Assembly: GCF_021029445.1 (NCBI RefSeq) | Contig: NZ_CP072610.1 | Span: forward strand, 1,550,001 to 1,614,000 | From: Pseudomonas wenzhouensis | GTDB taxonomy: Bacteria; Pseudomonadota; Gammaproteobacteria; Pseudomonadales; Pseudomonadaceae | DNA length: 64,000 nucleotides | Direction of reading: 5' to 3' | Part shown: positions 8,784-17,448 of the stretch, in pieces | How positions within the stretch are numbered: position 1 is the first letter of the stretch | Layout: every line of letters starts with the position of its first letter | Translations under genes and position numbers: made by a program | Notes under the pieces: generated by a model | The model's database searches: none | The model's input: only the letters and a program-made list of their open reading frames with translations | Told to the model about the DNA's origin: nothing

Positions 8784-10391
8784 ATGAAGAAAATCCTGCT
8801 GACGCTGCTTTGTCTCAGCGTGATCGGTTGCTCCAAGCCCCGCGAGCCCGAGAAAACCGTCGACGTGCTGCTGATCGGCGCTGGCGTGATGAGCGCCACC
8901 CTCGGCACTTACCTCCACGAGCTGCAGCCGGACTGGAGCATCGAAATCTACGAGCGCCTCGACCAGGTAGCCGCCGAAAGCTCCAACGGCTGGAACAATG
9001 CCGGCACCGGCCACTCGGCCTTCTGCGAGCTGAACTACACCCCGGAAACCGCCGACGGTGGCATCGACATCAGCAAGGCCATCGCCATCAACGAGTCGTT
9101 CGAGATCTCCAAGCAATTCTGGGCCACCCAGGTCGAGCGCGAGGTGCTGAGCAAGCCCAAGAGCTTCATCAACATCACCCCGCACATGAGCTTCGTCTGG
9201 GGCGACGACAACGTCGAATACCTGCGCAAGCGCCATGCTGCGCTGCAGCACAGCAACCTGTTCCGTGGCATGGAGTTCACCGAAGATCACGCGCAGATCG
9301 CCCAGTGGGTACCGCTGGTCATGCAAGGTCGCGATCCGCAGCAGAAGGTCGCCGCCACCCGTATGGCCATCGGCACCGACGTCAATTTCGGCGAGATCAC
9401 CCGTCAACTGATCGACTCGCTGATCGGCAAGGAGCAGGCCAGCCTGCACCTGGAGCACGAAGTCCGTGACCTCAAGCGCAACGATGACGGCACCTGGCAG
9501 GTGATCGTCGCCGACCTGGCCAAGGACGGCGCCGAGCAGGCCATCAATGCCCGCTTCGTCTTCATCGGCGCCGGTGGTGGCGCGCTCAAGCTGTTGCAGA
9601 AATCCGGTATCGAAGAAGCCAAGGGCTACGCCGGTTTCCCGGTCGGCGGCCAGTTCCTGATGACGCGTAATCAGGACGTGGTTGCCCAGCACCTGGCCAA
9701 GGTCTACGGCAAGGCTTCGGTCGGCTCGCCGCCCATGTCCGTGCCGCACCTGGACACTCGCGTGATCGATGGCGAGAACGTGCTGCTGTTCGGCCCGTTC
9801 GCCACCTTCTCCACCAAGTACCTGAAGAACGGCTCGCTGCTCGATATGTTCAGCAGCATGACCACAGACAACTTCATGCCGATGGTCAACGCCGGCATGG
9901 ACAACTGGTCGCTAAGCACCTACCTGATGGGCCAGCTGATGCTCAGCCAGGAAGACCGCATGGCCTCGCTGCGCGAGTACTTCCCGGAGGCGCAGGACGC
10001 CGATTGGGAGCTGATCAATGCCGGCCAGCGCGTGCAGATCATCAAGAAGGATGCCGAGAAGGGCGGCGTGCTGCAGTTCGGCACCGAAGTGGTGACCTCG
10101 GCCGACGGCAGCATCAGCGCACTGCTGGGCGCCTCGCCGGGTGCTTCCACCGCTGCACCGATCATGCTGCACCTGATCGAGAAGGCCTTCGCCGACAAGG
10201 TCGCCACCCCTGAGTGGCAGGAGCGCCTGAAGGAGATCATCCCGTCCTATGGCCAGAAGCTGAACGACGACCTGGCACTGACCAACCGCATCCGCCAGTG
10301 GAGCAGCGAGCGTCTCGAGCTGCAGCACATCGAAGTCGCCCCGGACGTGGAAATGGCCGCCGAGCCCGAGCCGGCTGCTGTGGCTCTGTAA
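8784..10391 (+). CDS. mqo: Malate:quinone oxidoreductase, lipoprotein type
   Basis: This is a 535-residue FAD enzyme that oxidises malate to oxaloacetate and passes electrons to quinone at the membrane. The FAD-binding start is [19 protein letters not shown]. Other landmarks are [31 protein letters not shown] and [16 protein letters not shown]. Residues 1-20 form a lipoprotein signal with a lipobox ending VIGC (Cys18), so the protein is probably exported and lipid-anchored. That differs from the cytoplasmic-face Mqo of many bacteria. The ATG at 8784 is the start of this signal. A strong terminator follows. The 297-base upstream gap holds small hairpins (for example CCCGCCA/TGGCGGG near 8500) but no gene. 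Confidence 0.93.
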   Translation: MKKILLTLLCLSVIGCSKPREPEKTVDVLLIGAGVMSATLGTYLHELQPDWSIEIYERLDQVAAESSNGWNNAGTGHSAFCELNYTPETADGGIDISKAIAINESFEISKQFWATQVEREVLSKPKSFINITPHMSFVWGDDNVEYLRKRHAALQHSNLFRGMEFTEDHAQIAQWVPLVMQGRDPQQKVAATRMAIGTDVNFGEITRQLIDSLIGKEQASLHLEHEVRDLKRNDDGTWQVIVADLAKDGAEQAINARFVFIGAGGGALKLLQKSGIEEAKGYAGFPVGGQFLMTRNQDVVAQHLAKVYGKASVGSPPMSVPHLDTRVIDGENVLLFGPFATFSTKYLKNGSLLDMFSSMTTDNFMPMVNAGMDNWSLSTYLMGQLMLSQEDRMASLREYFPEAQDADWELINAGQRVQIIKKDAEKGGVLQFGTEVVTSADGSISALLGASPGASTAAPIMLHLIEKAFADKVATPEWQERLKEIIPSYGQKLNDDLALTNRIRQWSSERLELQHIEVAPDVEMAAEPEPAAVAL

Positions 10392-10411
10392 GGCTTTAAC
10401 CGCTGTAAAAG

Positions 10412-10446
10412 AACCCGCTCTGCGTGATGCGCAGGGCGGGTTTTTT
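10412..10446 (+). terminator. Rho-independent terminator of mqo
   Basis: A GC-rich stem ACCCGCTCTGCG / CGCAGGGCGGGT with a short loop is followed by six Ts, 20 bases after the mqo stop. Confidence 0.9.
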
Positions 10447-10478
10447 CTTGGGCCCGGATTACACCCGGCTACTGGCCA

Positions 10479-10499
10479 TCGCCCGCAAGCGGGCTCCTA
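10479..10499. repeat. Left arm of a REP pair split by the IS110-family element
   Basis: TCGCCCGCAAGCGGGCTCCT plus A matches the left arm of the intact pair at 12353. Its partner arm is at 11957-11978 on the other side of the insertion. A decayed family A arm (GCCCGGATTACACCCGG) lies just to its left. Confidence 0.8.
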
Positions 10500-10514
10500 T
10501 GTATGGACTCGCCC

Positions 10515-10752
10515 CCACTGTCAAACCTGCTTTTCAACACTGCTACCCGGCTGCATCTATGTATCAGGCCTATTCGAGGAAGCTGTCATCAGCTTCTGGC
10601 CAACATTGTGTGAGCTTGCGGTATGCCTATTACATTCAGACCTCGAAGGCCAGTAGGAGCCAAGGCATCAATCCGCAACGGTCTTACCTGGGGTCAATGT
10701 TTTCTAGCAGAGGTTGGAGCGACTTCGCGCCCCGGTGGCAGAACTCGGTGGA
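10515..10752 (-). ncRNA. Candidate guide (bridge/seek) RNA of the IS1111-type element
   Basis: This non-coding end follows the transposase stop. IS110/IS1111 elements are known to make a structured RNA from a non-coding end that pairs with target and donor DNA. On the minus strand I see a stem GGCCTTCGAGG / CCTCGAATAGGCC (10567-10579 with 10641-10651) and an internal hairpin GAAGCTG-ATGA-CAGCTTC (10580-10597). A 9-base segment GGCTCCTAC (10653-10661) is identical to REP sequence at the insertion point. CTATGTAT at 10557-10564 repeats the left junction (10497-10504), and TGTAAT at 10630-10635 (minus) matches the right tip. The RNA boundaries are not known. Confidence 0.5.
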
Positions 10753-11856
10753 TCAGTGACTCATTTCCGCCTGCCTGTCATTAACTGGCTGGCGTTGATA
10801 AGTCTGTTCATTCTGTAGCAGCACCCAGGCGATCCGTAGGTTGCGGTTGGCTAACCTCACCGCCGCCTCTTTGCGCCCCAGGCGACTCAGCCAGCCCAGC
10901 AAGCGGCGATCATCCGGTTGCTGCGAATCAGGCCGTAGTTGTCGGAGGACCGCATGCGCGCCCTGGATCATCAGGCTGCGCATGTAGCCATCGCCTCGCT
11001 TGCTCATCTTGCCCAGGCGGATCTTTTCTCCGCTGCTGTGCTGATCAGGCACCATGCCGAAGTAAGCCGCATATAAGCGGGCATTGGCGAAACGTTCAGG
11101 TTCGGTTTGCTTGGCCAGCAGCGCGGTGGCGATGATCGGGCCGACTCCGCGCACCGTCATCAGTCGTTTCGCGGTCTTGTCCGCGTTCGCAGCAGCTTCC
11201 AAGCGCCCGCTCAAGACATTGATGCGTTCGCCCAATTGCCGCCATTCACCCAGCAATTCGTCGATCAACTCCCGCAGTATCTCCGGCAGTGGCTGCGTTG
11301 CATCTTCCAGCACCCTCGGTATCACGTGGCTGATAGCCGCATCGCCTTGCGCCAGAGCCACGCCGTGCTCCAGCAGCAAACCGCGCATCTGATTACTCAT
11401 CGCCGTACGCCGACGCACATAACCCTGCCGAGCGCGATGCAGCGCCTGCATGGCCAGCGAGGCAGCGCTTTTGATGGGCACGGCTGAAATCTTGCTATCG
11501 CGACCGGCGCGCAAGATCGACAGGGCATCGTTACGATCATTCTTCGCACCGCTGCGGTGACCCTCGACGAGACGAGCCGGAAGAATCCGCGCCAGGTTGC
11601 CTTGCCCCTGTAGCTGCCGTGCCCACGCCTGAGCACCTGGGCCAGTTTCAACCAGCACGACGACACTCGGCGGCAACTTGCACAGAAACTCGTAGAATGC
11701 CTCACGCGACTTGATCCGCGCCTCGTAACGCACCTGACCAAGAACGTCTTCTCCCGCCACCTGAAAGACCCGCTTGGCAAGATCGACTGCCACTGTCGTG
11801 CAGGCCGATAGATCGTTTAAGGCCTGGGATTGATTAGTTGCTGTATGCTTTTTCAT
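10753..11856 (-). CDS. IS110-family transposase
   Basis: This is a 367-residue recombinase. The N-terminal RuvC-like DEDD domain shows VAVDLAK, VVLVETGPGA and KNDRNDALSIL with the expected acidic residues. The C-terminal domain has the helix-hairpin-helix MTVRGVGPIIATALL and the conserved serine region MVPDQHSSGEKIRLG. Length is normal for the family and I see no break, so the element may be active. The ATG at 11854-11856 has a GAGGG box that also lies in the right arm of a possible hairpin (see findings). Base use resembles the host, as expected for a Pseudomonas IS. Confidence 0.93.
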   Translation of the reverse strand: MKKHTATNQSQALNDLSACTTVAVDLAKRVFQVAGEDVLGQVRYEARIKSREAFYEFLCKLPPSVVVLVETGPGAQAWARQLQGQGNLARILPARLVEGHRSGAKNDRNDALSILRAGRDSKISAVPIKSAASLAMQALHRARQGYVRRRTAMSNQMRGLLLEHGVALAQGDAAISHVIPRVLEDATQPLPEILRELIDELLGEWRQLGERINVLSGRLEAAANADKTAKRLMTVRGVGPIIATALLAKQTEPERFANARLYAAYFGMVPDQHSSGEKIRLGKMSKRGDGYMRSLMIQGAHAVLRQLRPDSQQPDDRRLLGWLSRLGRKEAAVRLANRNLRIAWVLLQNEQTYQRQPVNDRQAEMSH

Positions 11857-11956
11857 TGACTCGCCCTCGCTGCCGTTGGCTTCTTAGACTGCCACCGTGG
11901 CGCATTGACGCCTCGGCGTGGGCGAGTCCATGTAATTACGGGAAGGGTGAATACCT

Positions 11957-11978
11957 GTAGGAGCGGCTTCAGCCGCGA
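11957..11978. repeat. Right arm of the REP pair split by the IS
   Basis: GTAGGAGCGGCTTCAGCCGC followed by GA. It faces the arm at 10479-10499 in the same head-to-head order as intact pairs of this family. Confidence 0.8.
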
Positions 11979-12196
11979 TGTTCTGGTCCGCCCCTGCATC
12001 CACGTTTCGTAGCGAGTAGGGCGTACCGGGACGCCGGCCGCTCGGAAGCAGTACGCCGTTGGCGTTCCGATGATGAGCCGTGGTGTCGAACGAGGGCATG
12101 GCCCGGCGGACTGTTCGCTTCGCTCCTGAGTCCGCCCTACGCCGGCTTTCCCGGGTTGCATCCGGTTACGTTCACTCCGTCAGCGTCATCAGTTTC

Positions 12197-12342
12197 GTAG
12201 CCCGGATGAAATCCGGGGGCAGTTCGCGCACCAGAAAAAGCTGTCGCGGCTAAAGCCCCTCCCACCGGTACGATGCGTTCTGTGGGAGGGGCTTTAGCCG
12301 CGACTGGACATTGAGTGGTTCCCCGGATTTCATCCGGGCTAC
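12197..12342. repeat. Family A REP pair with another REP pair nested inside
   Basis: The outer arms (12197-12218 and 12321-12342) are a perfect 22-base inverted repeat starting GTAGCCCGGATGAAATCC. Between them lies the pair at 12244-12303. Other family A pairs in the window have spacers of only about 15-20 bases. Confidence 0.92.
12244..12303. repeat. Inner REP pair (GTGGGAGGGGCTTTAGCCGC family)
   Basis: The arms at 12244-12265 and 12282-12303 are perfect 22-base inverted copies separated by 16 bases. A related single arm lies near 31793-31815. Confidence 0.92.
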
Positions 12343-12353
12343 TCATTGATTAT

Positions 12354-12413
12354 CGCCCGCAAGCGGGCTCCTACGGGGCGTGGTTTGTTCTGTAGGAGCC
12401 GGCTTGCCGGCGA
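12354..12413. repeat. REP pair, GTAGGAGC family, intact
   Basis: CGCCCGCAAGCGGGCTCCTAC and GTAGGAGCCGGCTTGCCGGC face each other across 17 bases. It serves as a reference for the pair broken by the IS110-family element. Confidence 0.85.
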
Positions 12414-12448
12414 GCCTGGCAGTCATCTCTGGCGATGACGCCGGGCGA

Positions 12449-13162
12449 TTATTCGGTCAGCGTCATCAATATATCGGCATACCAGGTGCAGTTCAGACCC
12501 AGGGCCTCGTCCTGATCCTCGTCGCGATTGCCCAACAGGCGCGTGGAATGGATGCCGAGCAGATGCCAGGGCAGTTCACCCTCGACGCTGGCGCGTTTGA
12601 CCACTGGCGCGCCGCTCAGGCCGCGATGGGTGCGCCCGTCGGTGAGAAAGTAGCCCAGCCCGTGGAAACGCAGACCGAAGGACGATGCCAGCCCGGCATG
12701 GCGCGCCACCGGCATGCGGTGCAGGGTGTCCTGAAAACCCAGCGGGAAGCCCACCACCAGCAGTGTCGAGCCGATTTCCACATGCTCGTCGGCTTGCAGC
12801 AGGTGCTGCGGGGTGAAGGCCTGGTAAGCGCCGTTGTCGGGCAGGGCAGTCTGATCCAGCTCGATCACCGCTACGTCGATCTCGCCCGCGCCATCCATGC
12901 CTTGCCGCCACAGGTGCTGGTCGCCGTCATACAGCGGAATGGAAAAGCTGACGGTACTGGCCAGGTTGTCTGCGTCGGTATGCAGCTCGATCTGCAGGCT
13001 GTCCGGCTGATGGCCGCTCGGCTCGTCGAGCATCACGTGACGGCTGGTGACGAGGAACAGCCGTTGATCCCGGCGGAAGAAGAAGCCACTGGCATTGGTC
13101 AGTATCTGCCCAGTCGCCAGCGTGGTGATGCGTGCAGCACTCAACATCAGGGAATCGATCAT
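12449..13162 (-). CDS. Trypsin-like serine protease family protein
   Basis: This 237-residue protein has a chymotrypsin fold of the trypsin-like peptidase type. The probable triad is His42 (SRHVM), Asp96 (EIDVAVIEL) and Ser183 (HRGLSGAPV). The segment after His42 and the GFPLGF and LGIHSTR motifs fit the family. No signal peptide or PDZ domain is visible, so it looks cytoplasmic and differs from DegP/DegQ proteases. Neither neighbour gives a pathway; plsB upstream points the same way but 155 bases and repeats separate them. The substrate is unknown. Confidence 0.82.
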   Translation of the reverse strand: MIDSLMLSAARITTLATGQILTNASGFFFRRDQRLFLVTSRHVMLDEPSGHQPDSLQIELHTDADNLASTVSFSIPLYDGDQHLWRQGMDGAGEIDVAVIELDQTALPDNGAYQAFTPQHLLQADEHVEIGSTLLVVGFPLGFQDTLHRMPVARHAGLASSFGLRFHGLGYFLTDGRTHRGLSGAPVVKRASVEGELPWHLLGIHSTRLLGNRDEDQDEALGLNCTWYADILMTLTE

Positions 13163-13317
13163 TGCCAGGGCCTCCTGCCGGTGTGTGGCTTATCGACTGA
13201 CTGCCAAAACCGTGACAGGTTCGTCTGGTTGCATCGAGCCTGCGCCACGGTGGATGTAAAAAGCGACAGCTACGCGCCCCGATCCACCCTACGAGGCCGT
13301 CACCTTGCGCATGCACG

Positions 13318-15801
13318 TCATGGGCTTGCCGGCTCGTCCTCATTGCGATCCAGCGCCACCTGACGAATCGACAGGCGAATCTCGGCCGGCAACACGCGCT
13401 TGGCGGCGCCTTCCGCCAGTTCGCTGAGCAGCGGATGATGGCTGAGCTTGCCGGCCTCGTCCTGGCGCAGCACGCCCTGGTCCAGCAGGCTCTGGATGAA
13501 GTGACGGAACAGGCTCTTGTCGAAGAACTCCGGCGCATTCAGACCATGCAGGATCGACAGGCGCTGGGCCATCACTGTGCACAGGTCTTCCAGCTCTTCG
13601 GCGCTGATCGCGTTCTGCCCGGCGTTGAGCAGCAGGGCGATGGCCATGTAGAAGCGTTGCAGGGTCTGCGCCACCGAACGCGACAGCAGCGTCAGCAGCA
13701 CGAACTGGCGCGAGCTGGGCGCCGGGCGTACGTACACGTCGCCTTCGGTCTTCAGCAGGCCCTGCTCGACGAAGGCCGTCAGCCACTGGTCGATCACGCC
13801 CTCCAGCTCGCTCTGCTCCCAGCGGATGAACAGCTCGGATTGCAGATACGGATACAGCGCGCCGGCGTAGCGCAGGATCTGCTCGCGGCTGATCCGCGCA
13901 CTGCTCTGGAAGAAACTGGCCAGCAGCGCCGGCAAGGCGAAGATGTGCAGCACGTTGTTACGGTAGTAGGTCATCAGGACGGCGTTCTGCTCGTCCAGAT
14001 AGAGAATCTTGCCCAGTGCATCCTTCTGCTCGGCCAGCAGGTCCATGCCCTTGACGTGCTCGATCAGCGCCGCGCCGTCACCCTCAGGCAGGGTGGTGTG
14101 CGGCGAGTAGGGCACCGCGCGCAGCAGGGCCAGGTACAGGTCGAGCACGCGGGCCAGGGCGCGGTCATCCAGGGCCAGCTTGCTGGTGGACAACAGTGCC
14201 AGCGCCACCAGGTTGACCGGATTGATCGACGCCGCCTCGTTGAGGTGGCGCGCCACGCGCTCGCCGAGGCGGTTGGTGGTGTCGTTGAGCCAGGCCGGGC
14301 GGTACTGCGGGCCCAGCTCCTGCTCACGCCAGCCGGGCTGCTGCTGGTCGAGGAACTCGGCCAGCTTGATCGGCTCGCCGAAGTTCACCGAGACCTGGCC
14401 GAAACGCTGCTTGAGCGCGCCGAGCACCTTGAACAGGTCGAAGATCGACTCCTTCTTCTTGCTCGCGCCACGCAGTTCGCCCAGGTAGGTGCGGCCTTCC
14501 AGCACGCGCTCGTAGCCGATGTACACCGGCACGAAGACGATCGGCAGGCGATTGCTGCGCAGGAAGCTGCGCAGGGTGATGGCCAGCATGCCGGTCTTCG
14601 GCCGCAGCATGCGTCCGGTGCGCGAGCGGCCGCCCTCGACGAAGTATTCGACCGGGAAACCCTTGCTGAACAGGGTGTGCAGGTATTCGTTGAACACCGC
14701 CGTATACAGCGGGTTGCCCTTGAAGGTGCGGCGCATGAAGAAGGCGCCGCCACGGCGCAGCAGGCCGCCGATCACCGGCATGTTGAGGTTGATGCCGGCG
14801 GCGATGTGCGGCGGCGTCAGGCCATTGCGGAACAGCAGGTAGGACAGTAGCAGGTAGTCGATGTGGCTGCGGTGGCAGGGCACGTAGATCACCTCGTGGC
14901 CCTGGGCGATGTCGCGCACGCCTTCGACGTTGTGCACCTTGATACCGTCGTAGATCTTGTTCCAGAACCAGGAAAGCACCAGTTCGAGGAAGCGGATCAC
15001 CGTGTAGGTGTAGTCCGAGGCGATCTCGTTGCCGTAGCGCAGCGCCTGAGCTTCGGCCTTTTCCAGGCTGATCTTCTCGCGTTCGGCTTCCTCGGCAATC
15101 GCCTGGCGCACCATCGGGTCGTGCGCCAGGCCCTTGACCAGGTTGCGTCGGTGCGACACGTCCGGGCCGATCACCGCGGCCTTCTGGTTGCGGAAGTGCA
15201 CACGCAGGATGCGGTGCACCATGCGCAGGGTGCGCTCCTTGCCCTTGTCCTGCTCAACCAGCTCGCGCAGGTGAATCGGCGTGGAGAACTGCACGCGGGT
15301 CTTGCGCCCGAGAATCAGGATGCTGACCAGCCGGCGCAAGCGCCCGGTCACCGCCCAGCTGTCGGCGAACAGCAGTTTCCATGGGCTGGTTTCGCGGTCC
15401 GGCGACTGCCCCCAGAACACGCTGACCGGGACGATCTGTGCGTCGTCCACGGCATGCTGGCTGAGGGCGGTGACCACGCGATCCAGGGTCGGCGAGATGC
15501 CGCGCTTGTCCTGGCGACCGAACCAGTCCGGCTCCGGTGTCAGGTAAAAGAAGGCGGCGGGCTCGATGTGTTCCCCGACCGCTACCGGCAACACCGGGCG
15601 CGGCAGGCCGGCCTTGGTGCACTCGCGGTCGACCACCGCCAGGTCGCTCACCGACGGCTGCTGCAGCACGTAGAACACCGGCTTGCTGCGGTCTAGCTTG
15701 AGGGTGAAGGCGGACTGGTTGATGGTTTCCGAGCGTACCCAGAGGTACAGCAGGCGGCGCAACGATCCGAAGACGAGGCGGCGGAAGGGGGAACGGGTCA
15801 T
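13318..15801 (-). CDS. plsB: Glycerol-3-phosphate 1-O-acyltransferase
   Basis: This 827-residue membrane enzyme puts the first acyl chain on glycerol-3-phosphate in phospholipid synthesis. The acyltransferase block has [13 protein letters not shown] (the HX4D catalytic motif), [28 protein letters not shown] and [15 protein letters not shown], in the order seen in PlsB. I chose the ATG at 15801, since Pseudomonas PlsB starts [12 protein letters not shown]. The open frame runs 51 codons further upstream, but that part has no protein character. An AT-rich hairpin followed by Ts lies about 80 bases before the start on the coding strand. Length is normal. Confidence 0.95.
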   Translation of the reverse strand: MTRSPFRRLVFGSLRRLLYLWVRSETINQSAFTLKLDRSKPVFYVLQQPSVSDLAVVDRECTKAGLPRPVLPVAVGEHIEPAAFFYLTPEPDWFGRQDKRGISPTLDRVVTALSQHAVDDAQIVPVSVFWGQSPDRETSPWKLLFADSWAVTGRLRRLVSILILGRKTRVQFSTPIHLRELVEQDKGKERTLRMVHRILRVHFRNQKAAVIGPDVSHRRNLVKGLAHDPMVRQAIAEEAEREKISLEKAEAQALRYGNEIASDYTYTVIRFLELVLSWFWNKIYDGIKVHNVEGVRDIAQGHEVIYVPCHRSHIDYLLLSYLLFRNGLTPPHIAAGINLNMPVIGGLLRRGGAFFMRRTFKGNPLYTAVFNEYLHTLFSKGFPVEYFVEGGRSRTGRMLRPKTGMLAITLRSFLRSNRLPIVFVPVYIGYERVLEGRTYLGELRGASKKKESIFDLFKVLGALKQRFGQVSVNFGEPIKLAEFLDQQQPGWREQELGPQYRPAWLNDTTNRLGERVARHLNEAASINPVNLVALALLSTSKLALDDRALARVLDLYLALLRAVPYSPHTTLPEGDGAALIEHVKGMDLLAEQKDALGKILYLDEQNAVLMTYYRNNVLHIFALPALLASFFQSSARISREQILRYAGALYPYLQSELFIRWEQSELEGVIDQWLTAFVEQGLLKTEGDVYVRPAPSSRQFVLLTLLSRSVAQTLQRFYMAIALLLNAGQNAISAEELEDLCTVMAQRLSILHGLNAPEFFDKSLFRHFIQSLLDQGVLRQDEAGKLSHHPLLSELAEGAAKRVLPAEIRLSIRQVALDRNEDEPASP

Positions 15802-15878
15802 ACGGACTCTGCTTGTATGGCAAAACGAGCGGTGGCTCGGGAAGGGCGCTAGTGTGCCGCAAGCCCGCCTGGCCGGCA

Positions 15879-15901
15879 AAAAACTTCCGGGAGAAGTTTT
15901 T
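15879..15901 (-). terminator. Terminator-like hairpin upstream of plsB
   Basis: AAAAACTTC and GAAGTTTTT form a perfect 9-base stem with a 5-base loop. Read on the plsB strand it is followed by Ts. It could end an upstream transcript or attenuate plsB. Confidence 0.45.
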
Positions 15902-16144
15902 GACGTCGCTCCGCTACGGCCCTTGAGGTGGCCGCCATGGATGGCAGGACACAAAAAACTCGTGCGTCCAGGCAGTCAGCCCGGCCAGCATGCAGGCAGC
16001 GTATGACGAAAAAACGGTCGATGACTCAGCACCCGTTGATCAACAGAACTGCAAAGCGGGTCTCGGGTTCCCGATCAGAATGCTGAGTCAGCTCGACCCG
16101 ATGGTGCGGCTCGCCTCCTGACGCTGGTTGCGCCCGGGTCCTGG

Positions 16145-16209
16145 GTAGGAGCGAGCTCTGCTCGCGAAGCTTTTGTGCTTGAGGATTCGCGAGCAGAGCT
16201 CGCTCCTAC
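16145..16209. repeat. REP pair, GTAGGAGC family, perfect arms
   Basis: Two perfect 23-base inverted arms start GTAGGAGCGAGCTCTGCTCG, with a spacer of 19 bases. Confidence 0.9.
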
Positions 16210-16316
16210 AGATGTCCTTGTAGGGTGGCCGGGCGGCGATCCGCTTCAGCGTTGTAGGGTGGGCTTCAGCCCACCAAGTTGTGATTTTGCAATCCACTTG
16301 CTGCACCGCGAACCCC

Positions 16317-17159
16317 CTACGCCAGCTTCATCACCACCACGCCAGCCGCGATCACCGCGCACGCCAGCAGACGAATCGGTCGCAACCTTTCCTTGAGCAA
16401 CACCACTCCCAGCAGCACGGCGAACACCACGCTGGTCTCACGCAGGGCCGAAACCAATGCTACCGGCGCCTGGGTCATGGCCCAGATGACGATGGTGTAG
16501 GCCGCCATCGACATCGCCCCGCCAGCCAGCCCGCCACGCCAGTGCGGGCCCAACTGCAGGAAGGCGCGCGGCCCGCGGCTGATGGCCAATACCGCCGCCA
16601 TCACCACGCCGTTGACGGTGAACAGCCACAGCGAATAACTCAGCGCATCGCCATTGCTACGCGCACCAATGGCATCGCTGAGGGTGTAGCCGGCGATGAA
16701 CAGCGCCGTCATCAATGCACAGCCCAGCATCGCCCCCTGTGGCGCCTTGTGATGGCCGCCGCGCAGCGCCATCAGCCAGATGCCCAGTACCAGAACCAGC
16801 AAACCCAGCAACTGCAGGGCACCGAGCCCGTCATGCAACAGCAGCAGCGAGAGCAGGGCGACCATCAGCGGCGAGCTGCCCCGCGCAATGGGGTAGACCT
16901 GGCCCAGGTCGCCGTACTGGTAGGCGCGGGCGAGGAAAAAGTTGTAGCCAATATGCAGCAACGCCGACAACGCGATCCACGGCCAGGCCGAGGCTTGTGG
17001 TAGCGCCACCAGCGGCAGGGCGCAAAGCGCTACCAGGCCGGCACCAATCTGGATCAGCGTGGCGGTAAGGAAGCGATCCAGACCAATCTTGAGCAGGGCG
17101 TTCCAGCCGGCATGCAGGGCAGCGGCGGCGATGACGGCGAGAAAGACCGTGGTTTCCAA
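16317..17159 (-). CDS. EamA/DMT superfamily transporter
   Basis: This 280-residue inner-membrane protein is built from two EamA repeats, each with about five membrane helices. Landmarks are AAALHAGWNALLKIG at the start, ARGSSPLMVALLS at the end of the first repeat and ALRETSVVFAVLLGVVLLKERL near the C-terminus, the typical DMT signature. Most such proteins export metabolites or amino acids; the substrate cannot be told. The 289-base gap to the divergent diguanylate cyclase gene holds no gene and should carry both promoters. Confidence 0.87.
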   Translation of the reverse strand: METTVFLAVIAAAALHAGWNALLKIGLDRFLTATLIQIGAGLVALCALPLVALPQASAWPWIALSALLHIGYNFFLARAYQYGDLGQVYPIARGSSPLMVALLSLLLLHDGLGALQLLGLLVLVLGIWLMALRGGHHKAPQGAMLGCALMTALFIAGYTLSDAIGARSNGDALSYSLWLFTVNGVVMAAVLAISRGPRAFLQLGPHWRGGLAGGAMSMAAYTIVIWAMTQAPVALVSALRETSVVFAVLLGVVLLKERLRPIRLLACAVIAAGVVVMKLA

Positions 17160-17448
17160 GGCAGGCCTCGAAGGCAGGCGGTTGTCGAAGAAATTGAGCA
17201 GGAGCAGTGCAGGTACCGCTCGGCTCGAAGTGATGTGGCTGAGGTGCAGCGTCGGTCGTCAGTCTGCCGCAAGCTCGATTTTCGGGCAAAACCCATTACC
17301 GCATGATGGCAGCACAGTGGCGCAACAATGCCTATGATTCAACGCAAGGCGATGGATCACGCCCCGCGACGCTGAACCCAAGGGCAACAGACCCTGGCCC
17401 CAACAGCTAGAAAACAGCCCGCCCGTGAAAGGCTTGGAGAACAAGGCG

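Larger units (their letters stand above)
10500..11938 (-). mobile_element. IS110-family insertion sequence, IS1111 subgroup
   Basis: This is an element of about 1.44 kb with one transposase gene. Subterminal inverted repeats ATGGACTCGCCC (10503-10514) and GGGCGAGTCCAT (11920-11931) match over 12 bases. They sit about 3 bases and 7 bases inside the inferred tips, as is typical of the IS1111 subgroup. The tips are inferred from the REP target and could be off by a few bases. The long non-coding end lies downstream of the transposase and the short one upstream, also an IS1111 pattern. It has landed between two REP arms. Confidence 0.8.
11857..12448. other. Non-coding tract with IS end and several REP pairs
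   Basis: Going right, the tract holds the 82-base transposase leader of the IS, the right arm of the split REP pair, and a mosaic of decayed repeats around 12000-12180 (including GTAGGGCG and GTCCGCCCTAC units). It ends with the nested pairs at 12197-12342 and a further pair at 12354-12413. I saw no gene. Confidence 0.75.
15802..16316. other. Intergenic region between plsB and the DMT exporter gene
   Basis: No gene is seen. The stretch holds a terminator-like hairpin at 15879-15901, an exact 10-base inverted pair TGACTCAGCA (16022-16031 and 16081-16090), a perfect REP pair at 16145-16209 and GTAGGGTGG repeats at 16219-16280. Confidence 0.7.

Noticed and set aside
12197..12413. Closely spaced repeats as a CRISPR array
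   Set aside because: The units are inverted pairs of different families with short spacers, no regular direct repeat and no cas genes.
15802..15954. Upstream start for plsB at 15954
   Set aside because: The added 51 residues resemble no PlsB, and the hairpin at 15879-15901 lies within them.
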